In this document: piece after piece, positions 45,756 through 58,800 of the stretch | Layout of the letters: every line of letters begins with the position of its first letter | Position numbering within the stretch: position 1 is the stretch's first letter | Source of the DNA: Annona cherimola | Lineage: Eukaryota; Streptophyta; Magnoliopsida; Magnoliales; Annonaceae | Reading direction: 5' to 3' | Assembly (NCBI GenBank): GCA_030490835.1 | Contig: CM059975.1 | Span: forward strand, 8,561,579 to 8,625,578 | Length of the DNA: 64,000 nt | Made by a program: the position numbers and the translations under genes | The notes under the pieces: generated by a model | The model's database searches: none | What the model was told of the DNA's origin: nothing | What the model saw: the letters and a program-made list of their open reading frames with translations, nothing else

Positions 45756-48700
45756 AATCGGATACAAGGTATCAAATCTCTAACCACAAATCTAACAATC
45801 AGATTCCTACAACTAGTATTAGGAATCTGATTCATAAAAGCTAAGTGTCATCAAAACCAATACCGATGGACAACCTCTCAAACCATAAAATTTCATAAAC
45901 TAACACTTGGTATATTATATACAACCCACCACTCAACATAATCCACAAACACATGAACATTTTTCCATCTAATAACCACAATAATCTCAAAAAGACTACA
46001 ATTCAGAACCATCACAATTTATGCTTGTCATAATCCTCTTAAGTTTGGGATCAAACATGACTTAGCTCAAAGCCAGGTGTTTGCAACAATAATCCCACTA
46101 AAACGACATCAATAACAAATACGTGAGTCTAGGCAGACTCAATAAGTAGGCATAATCAATGAAAATAATGATAAATCATGCTAAATCCATCGCATATGTC
46201 ATGTTATTGTATATAATGCAGACATCAAGCTCCCACTAGCCTTAAACAATCATGTCATGTCATGCTATAAGCACACATGTGACCATATCCAATCCACAAT
46301 AATGCAATTCAATTGCACCCCACATAATGAACACGCCTCAAGCACACAATTAGTGCTCATTTGCAATGTCATGACCTACCCAACTATCTAGTATACGTCC
46401 ACTCATGGATTGCCCATGCACTCGGCTTGGGAGGGTTTACATGTCCCCATCCAAGGTGAGGACTTGGCTTTCATAACATCATAATGTCGCTCAGACAATC
46501 ATTCATGCAAATGATGCACATGCATCAATCACGTTATCACATGTTACATGCTTATGTCAAAACCATGCATAAAATCAAATTTAACGCATGACCAAAATAT
46601 TGTTAAAAGGGCCTAGATCCAAATCATTGAAGTCAACATGTGGCATAAAAAATTGAAAATCTAAATCATCGAGAAACCATCCAAATACACACTATGTCAA
46701 TAAATTGTCAACCCATTAGCCTCACAAAATGCATCTAATCAAACCTCTATTTCCATCTTCACATAAAGGGTTACACAATTCAGACTCAATCCAACCACAA
46801 TCTCAAGGAACCAACCTTAAACATAAAATTGAAATCATACACCTCCTATGCATTAAGCTATTATAAGCCCTATTCTATATAATGCATAATCCTACATTTT
46901 CCAAAGCATATGCACAAATCATGCACATCGCCAAAATTCTATGCTAAGTTTGAATGTTGTATGCTTTAATATTTTAGTAATTAATAAAAACACATCATTA
47001 ATCAAACAAAATATAATTGAATATAACATAACTTTATTAGAATAAATAATAAAATATATCTCATTTATAATACATTTTGGCATTTTTAAGAACACATTTT
47101 TCTAAAGTAATAGTATCTTCTACACGTGTTTTTAAAATATTGAGAATACTACAATTATGTATAAGAGTTATATATAGCATAAATTCTTCTTATTGTTTCA
47201 TATGTTATTTTTTTAGATGAATTGATGCTTATATTATTGACATAGTTAATCATAAAAATATGAGAATTTTTAAAGAAAATGATAATAAAATTTAAACTTG
47301 AGCATATAGTTTTTAATAACTGAGTATATGTGAGACAGATTGGAATTCTTTGGGTTGAGACATGGTCAACCCATCTTAACCTTTTTTCAATTAAATTTTT
47401 GACCCATTTATATGCCAACTTAAAAAATATTGATTCTATTTGATAAAAAATGAGTTGATTCAACCTTTCCCAATTCTCACTCTTAGGGTGTGTTTGACAA
47501 TTGAAAGAAAATGTCAAGTTAAAACTTTTTACTCTCCACAAATACAATAATTTTTAATTACTTTTTAACATTTTCCTATACAACTATCCTACTTTTCAAT
47601 AATTTCTGCACAACTACCCACATAACTAACCTATCTATTTTAACTTTATCTTTTTTACTCATCATCATTACCCCTATTATATCACACCATTTGACAACTT
47701 TTACTCTCCAAAACTATTCATCAAAAGTTTTATCTATTCTCAAACACACCCTCACTTATAACCCTGATCCTCCATTATAATTCAAACCAAGTAATAAAAC
47801 CACGATCCCCATACACAAGGTTAAATATCTCATTTGTAAGACAACATTATTTATTTCAAAGAAAAATGACCTAGTTACCTTCAATGAAATTCTCTTGCTC
47901 AAATTCTCTACTATTTAATTGTCAAGTTAAACTCAACATAATCTTTTTAATTATATAAATTTATACATGAATACAAACTCACGACCTCCCTTAGCAAAAT
48001 CTTAGCCCATTTACGACTCCCAATATTAACACATCATGCACACACAATATCTCACTAATCAAATTCTAATCTCATACCATGATGCAACAAATGACATGCA
48101 CTACACATGCCTCAAGTCTATTTCAATTAACCCATATCCAAGCACATTTTTTAAGACTTCATCATTCCAACATTTAATCGACCAAAATCTCTTTCAAGCA
48201 TTTAGTCGAATGCTTAATGGGCATTATATTAAGTTTATGAAAGCCTTACATGAAATCAACCAAAATCAAGTCCATACATTTCATACCTGACAAATAGCAT
48301 TCCCACATTGTTCATTTTATGAATTTCCATTAAAAATTCTTAATTTTCAACAAATTCCAATCTCTACACCACTCTTGAATTAATGAAAGTAATGCTAAAC
48401 ATCAACTCATGTATAATACTTATATGAAAAAGTTAAACAACACATTTGAATCCTAAAATAGCAACTTATTTGAAATTTGATTTTTCTTAACTTTCTTTAA
48501 ACCAAGCTTAAATTCTTGCTTTCTTTTGATTGTTGGAGCTTATTGATGCTAAATAATGTTGTTGAAAGGCTTTAAAATTTTTAAGCTAAACTCTTTTCGA
48601 AATTGCTCCTAAATTCAGTCTCCTCTCCCCTGTTCGCTGTCCCTTTTGTAGCTTTTTCTTTAGCTACAGTAGAAGTGGGAGAAGCGGAATAAAATAAGTA

Positions 48701-49028
48701 GAATGTCCTTGTGATTATAGTAAAATTACGATAGTGCCATCTAGCTAAATATTTTCATTATTTTGTTAATATCTTTCTCTAGAAAATTCTGATTAACAAA
48801 TCATTTATCGGATTAGATTCTCCACTTGGAAATGAATCTATAGACATAAGACATGCCCATAACTCCAAAAATATAAATTATTACACTTTCTCAAAGTTGG
48901 GCTAAATTTTTAATTTTCTGATAAAATAATAAATATATTAAAATTTAACTTTTCTTACTCCAAAATATTTCCGAATTTTTTAGGAACGCTCTTCAATCAT
49001 ATTAGGAAAAAAATTCTTGTGTCTCGCA
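45756..49028 (-). repeat. Old gypsy-like LTR, second copy (about 3.3 kb)
   Basis: A direct repeat of 29951-30898 plus 42082-45360 after removal of the younger insertions, at roughly 75-80 % identity by eye in the best parts. On the minus strand it begins TGCGAGACACAAG at 49028. About 46945-47480 has no counterpart in the other copy and a hAT-like MITE lies at 47486-47752. An alternative reading is an old tandem duplication of unknown origin. Confidence 0.5.
47486..47752. mobile_element. hAT-like MITE, complete copy
   Basis: Terminal inverted repeats gggtgtgtttga and tcaaacacaccc. The flanking 8-mers cactctta (47478-47485) and cacttata (47753-47760) match at 6 of 8, consistent with an aged hAT-type 8-bp target duplication. 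It serves as the reference for the copies at 9268, 23228, 43886, 49203 and 59184. Confidence 0.7.
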
Positions 49029-50668
49029 TTTTATCCGAATGAAGCTTGATTTTGTGGCTAAGTAAAGATTTTAAACATCACAGGTGCATTGAATTTCATC
49101 ACCATCAATATGGGCCAAAAACAGCAAACTCATCCAAAAAATTTTGATACAGCTTGGTTGCATAAAAGTGTAGTTATCCATGTAAACAGAGTATGAAATA
49201 AAGGGTGTGTTTGGTAACAGCTAAAAAATATCAAGTTAAAATATCAAAAATCAATACGATATCTCTCTCCCCACCTTATACGCAGCAAGTGCCGAATACT
49301 TTTCTGCTGTCTAACCACAGAAAGCGTGAATTATTTCTACTCTGTTCACACCAAACGCTGAGCGCAAGATGACGCCAGACCCATCTCATCCAAAAGATAA
49401 TCATAGCATTGCAAATGAAGTCGGTAACCATTCTTTTAAGGAAAAAATGGAGCAGTGACCCACAGATAGCTGAAAAAGGTCAAAACAATCGGATATTAAA
49501 ACCAATCATCTACTCACAGCATCCACGGCCATGAGCAATGTAGCTATGAGATCAATCATCGTGGATATTGACGGAGACATCGAGGAACTCCCAGCCCAAG
49601 TAATGTTAATGTTTAATTTTGGATGACATAGTTTCAATAGAAATCATTTTTTGTATTCCTAGCTTAATTAATAAATGATGACTACAATATATATTTTTTA
49701 ATGACAAGTTTACAGTGGATTATTTTGCTTCCACGGCAACTCGAACCACCCCGAATGTGCTTACCACGGCACTGAGTGCTGGTGCACACGACTATAATAT
49801 TCTTTTTTTAATAGGAATGATGACTACAATATATACAGGAAAATATTTTAAGCATGTAAATACACCATAATTTATAGTGCATTTAGCCCAACATGAGCCA
49901 TACATAATCATAAAATGTATATCTACTCCACTCATTGTACTTAAAATTATTTCTTTTATTAACATACTAATTTTTATCCTAATTAGATATATGTATGGAC
50001 TCCGTCTAAAAATAGTAGAAAATTAATGTAATAAAATAGTTTGATGTGAACGAAAATTTAAAGTTATTTTTTCGATATGTAAACTATCTAAGATATAATT
50101 TATACATGTATAAATAATTATATAAAATATTAATACATTTAAATGCATGTAAAGTCCATTTTGAGTAAAATGCACTATACTTTATGGTATATGTAAATGC
50201 ATAGTAATATATATGGATAAGATTCCAAGAAATCATCAGAAAAACGTTCAATCTCCATATATAGCATTCCACGCATGGACGTCACCGTTCTGCACTTCTA
50301 CTCATAACTATAAGATTTAAAAGGGAGATTACATATCCTTCTTCAAAGTTAAAGTAATTGCAATAAAGTCTACAGGTTTATGTTTTGCAAAATAACCTAG
50401 AAATTTTCATCATATTTGCAAAAATGCTATCAAGACATGCGAAAAGAGAAATGGGCCAACCACAAACTAGGCGAAGAAGGTGGGGGGAGCATTCGTCTTT
50501 TCGCATATCAATTTACACACATTTTTGCAAACAAGATGAAAAATAAAAGGTATGCTGCTAAAGTGAAAAACTTGTAGATTCTTTTGCAATTAAAAGGAAA
50601 ACAGCAAATACCTTAATCCTCCTAGGCAAAATCTAGCTAGCTAGCCTTCAAAGACTGTCAAGCATATT
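49029..50668. other. Intergenic, downstream of the NAC gene, with repeats
   Basis: A truncated hAT-like MITE end lies at 49203-49260 (gggtgtgtttggtaacagc), and a forward copy of the AT-rich MITE-like family at 49838-50215. About 49260-49600 is less AT-rich but shows no gene. The 3' UTR of the NAC gene is expected just below 50668. Confidence 0.45.
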
Positions 50669-53600
50669 TCAAGAGTATTTACAACCGCCTACGAGGGCTG
50701 GATCAGTTGCAAACTGATCCACAATAGCTCCAAGCTCATCCCAGTTTCCATCCCTGTGGTAGAATTCATTGGCATATGGATTTGGGATGGTTGGATAAAG
50801 GTTGGAGAAGGCTGCAGATTGGGGAATGGAGCCCAACTGGCCTGAAAAGAAGTGGTAGTTCCCTTCGGTATGGCCAACCAAAGGCTTCCTCTCAATATTC
50901 TGTTGTGGAGCTGAAGAAGTTCCGAAGAAGTGATATGTATCCGCATCATCCGACTCAAAGCTGCTTGTGTTGGAACAAGTATTTGTTTGTGTCGTCCTTT
51001 TAGCGGATGAATTGCTCCCGTTTTGCGAATACTTTTTGTAGGTGACAATTCTCTTGAAAATCCGACAGATGGTCCAAATTTCCTGCCAATTCAAGACGGA
51101 AAGAGAATCCAATAATCAGCTCCTCTTGAAAGTCCAACAAATCATCCAACTAAGTTGAAGTAACGTGCATGACCCGTCAAATCATGTAATAAAAGTTGAA
51201 AGGACTGTGATTTAGCTAGCACCAAGTTCTGGAAACACGACATACATTGAAGGAAGGGAAGAAACTGATGATAAGGGGAAGTGAATATGTCTTACTGCTT
51301 CTTGTTTGCTCTTTTCTGTGTGGAGGTTGGCGGTTGTTTTGCTGCTTGCATAACTTGGAAGGCGAAATTCATGCATCATCCAATCTGTTTTGGTGCCTTT
51401 TCCTGCACTCCCTCTATAATATACCAGGGACTTCTTGAGACCTACGCAGTCATCGGATTTCTCCCCCATACCATAGATTGGCTTGTCAATACCTGTTGCT
51501 TTCCAGAATCCCGAGCCTGTGACTCTGTTGGGTCTTATGCTGTTCTTATATTTTCTCCCTCTTCTGCAAAAGAAGTACCACTCCTTGTCCCCAGTAGAGC
51601 TGAACTCTTCTTCATGAAGTTAAAGAGGATCAACGTAAAAAATTTTAAAAAATAAAAAAAAGTTCAGTACCGCAGCCATATGCTTAATTTCTAGTTTTAT
51701 CTTTATATTACAAGTAATTAGCTTTGATCGATTCAAGAAAGAAATGTGCAATATCCAAGAACAAGTTGGCCAGAAGGAGAAAATTTAATATTAGTTTGCA
51801 TTTTATGCTTGATTTTGAAATGTGGCCGGAGGTAGCCAGATGGGGCTTGGCTGGTCAAAGCTGTGTGGCGTGATTAATCACCACTCGAGGAATGCTATTC
51901 ATACCTTTGCAGCATGGTCATTTTTGGACAAGAGGCCGAGAATCTAGGCGTGTCTTTTGCTCACATGCCAGTCCAAAATTAAGTTCTATGCATTGAACAA
52001 AAATGTTCGGATGCACATATAGCTTCTCCTCCAATGAATTTGCCCCACTCAATTTTTCAAAGTCCAACACGAAATTCGGTCACAGATTTGGAGTGTGCCA
52101 AGCTTTTCAAACAACTATGATCCGTTCAAACGCAGAATTTTCCAGTCGCATTAAAATTTTGTTGTTGTTTTAATTTTGCGGAAAAAGCAAAAAACTGGTT
52201 GCAAATGATTTACATACAAGTGATCTATGGCAACCGTTCACGGTGCAATTACTTCATGACGTATGTACTTGATCAGCCAAAATTTTTTCAGCCCCATGAA
52301 CTATTCGTTGCAAAAAAAGACCTAAAAAAATAGTGAGAGCTGGCTTAATCTGAACAAGGTTCTAGTGTAATTTTCCCTTTTCATATTATAGGTAACTTTT
52401 GAAGACTCGCATATTGAAAAGAGTACCATTGACTATAACAATATGATGCTTATATTGTGAATCACCAAGAACTTCAATGATCATTAAACTTCCCTAAGTG
52501 AAACAGAAGTAATTAATTTAGTATTATCGCAGGAAACACCTAACTACTAGAGAAAACGATTAGCAGTTCAGTAAGTTACATTATTTTGGCAAGGAAAGAC
52601 CTATTACGACATACCAGAATTGTTGTGCGGTGACTTGAATTTCAAGATACCATTATACGTAAACCTATTTGCATTGGAATTCTGTTCACGGCTCACATCT
52701 GCATCCTTTTGCAGCATTACGCAATCCAGTTCCACGTGAATTTGGTTTATGTAAACCTACACTCCCTTATATGTTATAAATGGAGGATTTACTTTAGGAT
52801 TTTATGAGTTTGTGATTTTCTAAAATTCTCGTGTATTCTTTTGCAAGTTCTGGTATTTCTAAAAGTTTCTTGTATGGTATATTGGGTTAAAAAGTTTTTC
52901 TTTTGGGAGTTTGTCATCTAGTGTAACCTCTTTATTATATTGAATTTTCTTTTTCTTCACCCGTGATTTTTCTTTAGATTGAAGGATTTTTTATGTAAAA
53001 TTTGCACATGCTTTATTTCTCTTTGTTTCGTTTTTACTCACTACTTTGTTACCTGCAGGATTATTTTCTAACAAACTAGTATCTAAGACATACCTGTTGT
53101 TCTTCCTAAGGCATTAAAATAACTACAACAAAGTTCGAGATGCAAAAATTTGATTACAAATTTGTTTTAAAGACTAGTGTTGATGAAAGCTTTATTAAGA
53201 AAGAATCTAGAAGAGAGTTATACATACAGACAAATTGTATCTTTCGATTATAAATTATTCTTTTGGTACGCCAATGAAATATTGTTCGATTACCAAGTTA
53301 TAGTATCTTTGCATGGTTGAGACTATTGGTACATTAATTTAGTTTTTTCATTATCAAGTTTTAGTGTTGTTGGAGTTCAGCTAAAATTTTTAATGTATGT
53401 TAAAATCTCTTTTAGTTTCCAAAATTTTTGAGTGTCTTTTTGTTTCTAACTTCGGGTGTTGCTGGAGCTTGGTTGAGACTTTGATGTTTTATGCAAGTCT
53501 CTTTTGGTTTCTAACTTTAGACATTGTCTTAATTTGATTGAGACTCAAATTTTAAACAGCTATATTGGAGAATGTAGAGAGTTTATATCTTTGAGCCTCA

Positions 53601-55714
53601 ATCTAATGAACCCCAGTGCACCAAGCTTTGATGCACCCGAATGTAAAAATTATTTTTTTATTTTTTTTAAATTTTTTATAGAACTATTAATCTATGTGTA
53701 TCTAATAAATGTATTAATTTTTACCATTTTTAAATACTTTTAGCTATTTTTATTTTTTAAAATTAGTAGCGTTTATGTTGGAATTCTATTTGCAACCCAT
53801 ATCCACATTTTTTTGTGCAATATTACATAGTCTAATCCCATATGGATTTGGTTTGCATGAATCTAAAACCTCTCTCATGTTATAAATAGAAAGTTTGCTA
53901 TGGGATTTGGTGAACTTATGATTTTCTAAAACTTTCTTGTATACTTCTTTGTAAGATTTGATTCTTCACGACAATTTTGTACAGGGTGTATTTGGGTTAA
54001 GAATGTTCCTTTTGAAAGTTTTCATCTATTATAATATTTGTTCTAATTGTCGATTTTCTACTCTTTCGTCTATAATTTTTCCTTTCACATTAAAAAGTTT
54101 TACCTGTAAATTTGTATTTATTTCATTTCTCTTTCTTTTATTTTTCTACACTACTTTGTTGTTTATAGGATTATTTTCTAATGAGAATGATGTAGAGGAG
54201 TTCATATGAAAGGTTACATGGATGAACGCGCACGTAGCAAAATCTGAATAGTTGCATCATATTCAGAAGATAAAATTTCAATATTCAGAAGGAAATTTTG
54301 TCCTTAAGGTTTCATCTACGGGATTGACCCAAAATCTTAAAATTCTCCATCATGTCAGCAGTCACCCAAAAAAAAATATTTCAGCAACAAAATTAGAGAT
54401 AAATTTATTGTTAATTTCGTCATCGTTAGTGGGTCACATTTAAGCTTAAAAAACGAGAACTTCAAAAATTCTTTGTCATGCTTCCCTACTTATCTCCTTG
54501 GGAATGATATTGTTGCAATTTCATTGCCCAAAAGGATGAGCATTAGAGTAACTGCTAACGAAAATTGTAGTAGATTTTGTTGCTGAAAAGAAGATTTGCT
54601 TCAGTGTCAATAGAATGATCATATATGAACATTCATCCAACAAAATAACAATTGTATGGATGAATGAAAATTCGTTGCTTGAACGCCATGCATGATATCA
54701 AATGTTTTCTTCTTCTTCTTCTTCTTTTTTTTCCTTGATAAGCAATGATTGGTAATTCCAAAAGACTGTGCAGGCTCGAACACAAGAAAAACATAAGTGC
54801 GAGCAAAATCTGAGCGGGAATGAAGGTGGTGATAACTAAAGTTTCTTGGTTAAGGATATGTTTATTCTCTCTTCACTGTCGTCTGATATGACAAGAGAAG
54901 TCAATAACGTCAAAAAAAAAAAGAAAAAGAAAAAAGAAACTCCAACTTGCACACACACTTGTTGCCATCCTCAGAAGGTGGGCAGAAATTAATGAGATAT
55001 TTATTTCAACGTTAGTCTTAAACATATATCTAATGAAGTGTTAGAGATACCGCCAATCTGTCTTGGATGGGAAAGGAGCTACATATCAACCACAAGGTCA
55101 TTTCACACCTATCTTGGAATTTCATGCATATTAGTTAGGTAGTCAAGCAAAAGGCCTTCAGAAAGACAACTGGAAGGCTTGATGATTGTGGCGCATGCAG
55201 GTGGCAAGAAAAGATGCAACCACATTTCACTTTCAGGAACCTTGATGATAACAACTAGCTTTCATGCACTTATGCGCTGGAAAAGATTATATTGACAATG
55301 AATTAATAAAAAAACGTGCGGAAATTTCCTTAAAACCCAAGCAATTTCCCAGAAATTCCTCATATTAATTTTCTTGGTTGCAGATTGCTCACTTGCTTGT
55401 GAGTGGAACTTGATCAAAGAAACAAGAATGAATATAAATGATTCGCAAGCAAGCTAGGCTTGCAAAAATCCGAAAAATTAAAGATTCCTGAAGAAATTAA
55501 AGGAGTATCCATTAGCTATAAGATGAAGTGCAAACAACTTACTTGGAAGTTCCCATGGGTCATACTTATAGATATCTATCTGTTTGATGAGCTCAATACT
55601 GAGAGGTTTCTTCTCCACTTTTCGCTTGAGATAGAACCCGACCAGCTCTTCATCTGTGGGGTGGAATCGAAATCCTGGCAGAAATTCTTCTTCTTCCTTG
55701 TCTGAGCAACTCAT
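50669..55714 (-). CDS. NAC-domain transcription factor, JUB1/NAC042-like
   Basis: Three exons on the minus strand, 55714-55543, 51606-51296 and 51082-50669, give 298 residues. Phases agree: exon 1 is 172 nt and exons 1+2 are 483 nt. All borders are GT-AG (donors gtaagt and gtaaga; the last acceptor is ggcag). The NAC domain spans about residues 12-172: [69 protein letters not shown] and [10 protein letters not shown], then [11 protein letters not shown] at the start of exon 3. The remaining 125 residues are the variable activation region, ending in a [10 protein letters not shown] motif like that of the JUB1/NAC042 group. The first intron is 3.9 kb, unusually long for a NAC gene, and holds a copia remnant and half a MITE. 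The start is the Met directly before the acidic stretch. An upstream in-frame Met would fall almost on the TATA box. The nuclear protein probably regulates stress or ageing genes by family membership. Confidence 0.9.
51607..52671 (-). other. First intron of the NAC gene, 3' part
   Basis: No other gene is seen here. The sequence 51800-52300 is not repeated elsewhere in the window. Confidence 0.4.
52672..54183 (+). mobile_element. Internally deleted Ty1/copia element in NAC intron 1
   Basis: Two direct repeats, 52672-53073 and 53776-54183, are about 400 bp each and read like copia LTRs. They start TTGGAATTCT (TGTTGGAATTC in the second), contain a TATA (ttataaatgga), and end gattattttctaaca. 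The first is followed by ctagtatctaagacatacc, a mutated initiator-Met primer site, and then a gag-like start (caacaaagttcgagatgcaaaaatttga) whose ATG is now ATA. Only about 700 bp of internal DNA remain. It is on the strand opposite to the NAC gene. Confidence 0.7.
53600..53775. repeat. Half of a long inverted-repeat MITE
   Basis: One arm only, from gatgcacccgaatgt to ttaaaattagtagcgttta, equivalent to the left half of 25664-26089. It stops exactly where the second copia LTR begins, so a deletion or the LTR junction removed the other arm. Confidence 0.55.
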
Positions 55715-55810
55715 CTTCTCAATCTCTCTCCTCTCTTCTCTCCCTCTCTCACATAGATAATAATTACCATGAGGTATGAGAAACTCAAGAGGCCATTCCG
55801 AGTGCACAAT

Positions 55811-55816
55811 TTTATA
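55811..55816 (-). promoter_or_regulatory. TATA box of the NAC gene
   Basis: The minus strand reads cctataaaattg about 97 bp upstream of the chosen ATG, followed by a CT/GA-rich leader (gagagagggagagaagag on the minus strand), common in plant 5' UTRs. Confidence 0.55.
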
Positions 55817-58800
55817 GGAGGAACCAACGTTGAGGGCTGCTATTAGTCAATTCTTTGAATTTGTGAAAGTGGGCCCGACATTATATGTTGATACAAGCTG
55901 ATGTATTGGACTTAGTTCCGGGCTAATTACCAAAAACCCAAAAAAAAAAATCATTTATCTATGTATAGAGAAATATTAGGGGGGCCCATATCAATAATAA
56001 AATTAGAAGCACAACAGCCGGGTAACTTCGCAGCTCTCGTTTTACATTATATATAAAAAATTATCCCATTACAAGTCTTGGATGAATTATATTTTCTTAA
56101 AAATATATATAAATTATAAAAGTACTTGGATTCATTTACCAATAGGGCCATACACGTATCTGGTTTGGAAGAAATTTAATATCCTATTAAAATAAACAAT
56201 TTTAAATATAATTAACCAAGTAGATTTCAATCTTGTAATCCACGTGGAGCCCATTTGTAGTCCGAGGGAACAGTTGTCGATATCCTAACGTTTCTCGTGT
56301 ATAATCCACAACAAGTTAAATACACCAGGTTATTTATGGTTATTTGTTTTAATTAGACATGTTCTGATGCGGTTGTTTATTTTTTAGCTCTACACATATT
56401 ATAATGCAATAAAATTTTATATAATTATTTATTAATATATAAATTTTATAGAAAATAGTTTATATATTGAAAAGCTACTTTAAAAATTGTTATTTACATC
56501 AAATTATTTTATTACGTTGAATTTATACCAGTTTTAGATGGGTGTATACACATTTGATTGAGATAAAAATTGTTATGGTTATAGAATATATTATTTTAAA
56601 TATAATAGGTAGAATAGATTATAATTTTATGAACATGTGGGACCCATTTTGGCACAACTGCACCACTGTTACAGTGCAGTTGCGCTGCACCTTAATATTT
56701 CTCTTTTTTAATGTTATAAATATTTATGGTTGTATAATCAACTTAATTTTTGAAATTACAAATATACTCACGTAGTTTGCTAACCTTTGCAAATATATGC
56801 ACGCTGTAAGCGTGCACGACATAAATATATTTACAATTATAATTAAACTATGTAGGGTAACTTGTAATTTCTGAAATTGTATAAGTATATTTACAATTAA
56901 AGTCAAATTAAGTGAGTGTATTTACAAATTACTCTTTTAAATTTGATGTGTCACCTAAATCTAAATATATTAAAAACGAGGGTTTCATATTGAAATCGGT
57001 TGCACCCCAGAAAATCCCATATACATAGGATGGATATATGTTGGATTTTTTGCGTAGTATGTTGGATTTTCTCCTACGCAAGCTCTTAGACTTCTCTCTC
57101 TTTTTGATGTTTTAAATCCAAGTCATCCGTCATATTCTCCTTGATTAATGTTTCTACGATATAAAAAATCATGCCAATTAGACCTTTATAAAATCTACAG
57201 AAATTGTAATTATTTTGATCTTATAAATAATAAAAGTTCTTACTCAAAATGATTTTTATATTTAGGGTGAATATAATTTTAAACACCAAGTATAACTTAG
57301 ATATAGAAAATTTTAAAAATAAGGGTTGCATAAGAGAATATCCGATTGTGGAAGAGTCGGTTTCGATGACCCATGTCTAGGATCAGTTGGGAGATATATC
57401 TTCTGATCCGCATTTAGCTAGGCACCATAATTGTTACATTGATGGTCCAGAAAATACAGCTTCGGTCATGAATGTGGAGACTATTACTGAGTCAAGTCGT
57501 GGTGTTTGACTTGCTGGCGTGTGTACAAAACGGTCTTTTTAGTTGGGGGTCATTGAAAGCTTAGGAGGGTGGGGAAAAAAATGACATGGACGTTGTTGTT
57601 ACAACTTACAAGCTGTGCGGTTGTGACGCTGGGGAGATTGAAAAACCAAAACGGATAGCACAGAAGTCTTGCGAGAGAAGGTCTGTTACATTGACTAAGT
57701 TTTTTTTTTGTTTTAATTTGGATGTGGAATTAATTTGAATATACTTTCCACTTTGAAATTATCTCTCTCGTCGACTCATATAGTCATATATACTAATTTT
57801 CCTGGCATAATTTCAAGCCTATATATATCCGGTTTGACAAAATACAAGAATTATTCAGGTGCATCCTCTGACGTTGCGGCTAGCCCTAATTATATCTGCA
57901 TGTGAGATCTATATATCCAGCCTTTACGTACGAATAGAATTAGGTGGTTGGGAGCCTGGTTTTGATGTTGGGTATATCGGTATTACTTGCCACGATCATC
58001 CCCTGGTTCTGGATGCTGTGGGACCTTGTATATGCTCCAAGGCAACACTACAAAAAATAATAAAATATTGTAGATTTTGTGACAGTAAAATGTAAAACGT
58101 GGGTCTGCTATCGATAAGCACATTCATATTAATTTAGTAGATTTTAACATTTTTTAGCTATATGTAAGAAAAAAGTACTAGGATTTTGCAAGAAAAACTA
58201 GTAAAAAATTTATTGTGAACAGCTAGTGAAAATCCTTTAATCAGCCGATGAACTAATTTATAAATGTACCAACACTAATGGTTATTTTTAGCAAGATATT
58301 AGGTTGACTGTTGATGACTTTTTTTTTGCTACATAAAATTTTCAAATATTCTAGGTATTTAAAAATATTTTGGTATTTGGTAAAAAAAAAACTTTACTTT
58401 AAACTATGTCTCGATACCTTTGGCATTTGTAAAACCATAAGAGTATTAAAAAGACCATTATTTCTATTTCTCTTCTCTTGATCAACTCCATGGAGCTTGT
58501 AAATATTCCAGAGGACTATACATGTGAAAATAAAGGGATAAACTTCAATAGTATCCGATAGGCCGCACCTACTTTAAAACGTGTATAATTATATTTAAAT
58601 TATAAAAATATTTACATGATTCATTTATAAATGCATTAGAATGTAATAATAAATTATGAAATCACTTATCCATTTAGAAATGATATTTTAGACATTTAAA
58701 TTTTGAATATGTAAATTTAAAATTGATATATATTTTTCAAATATGACCATGCGCATTTGCATGGAACTCGCTTTCCTAATGGAATAAATGATTCTAAATG

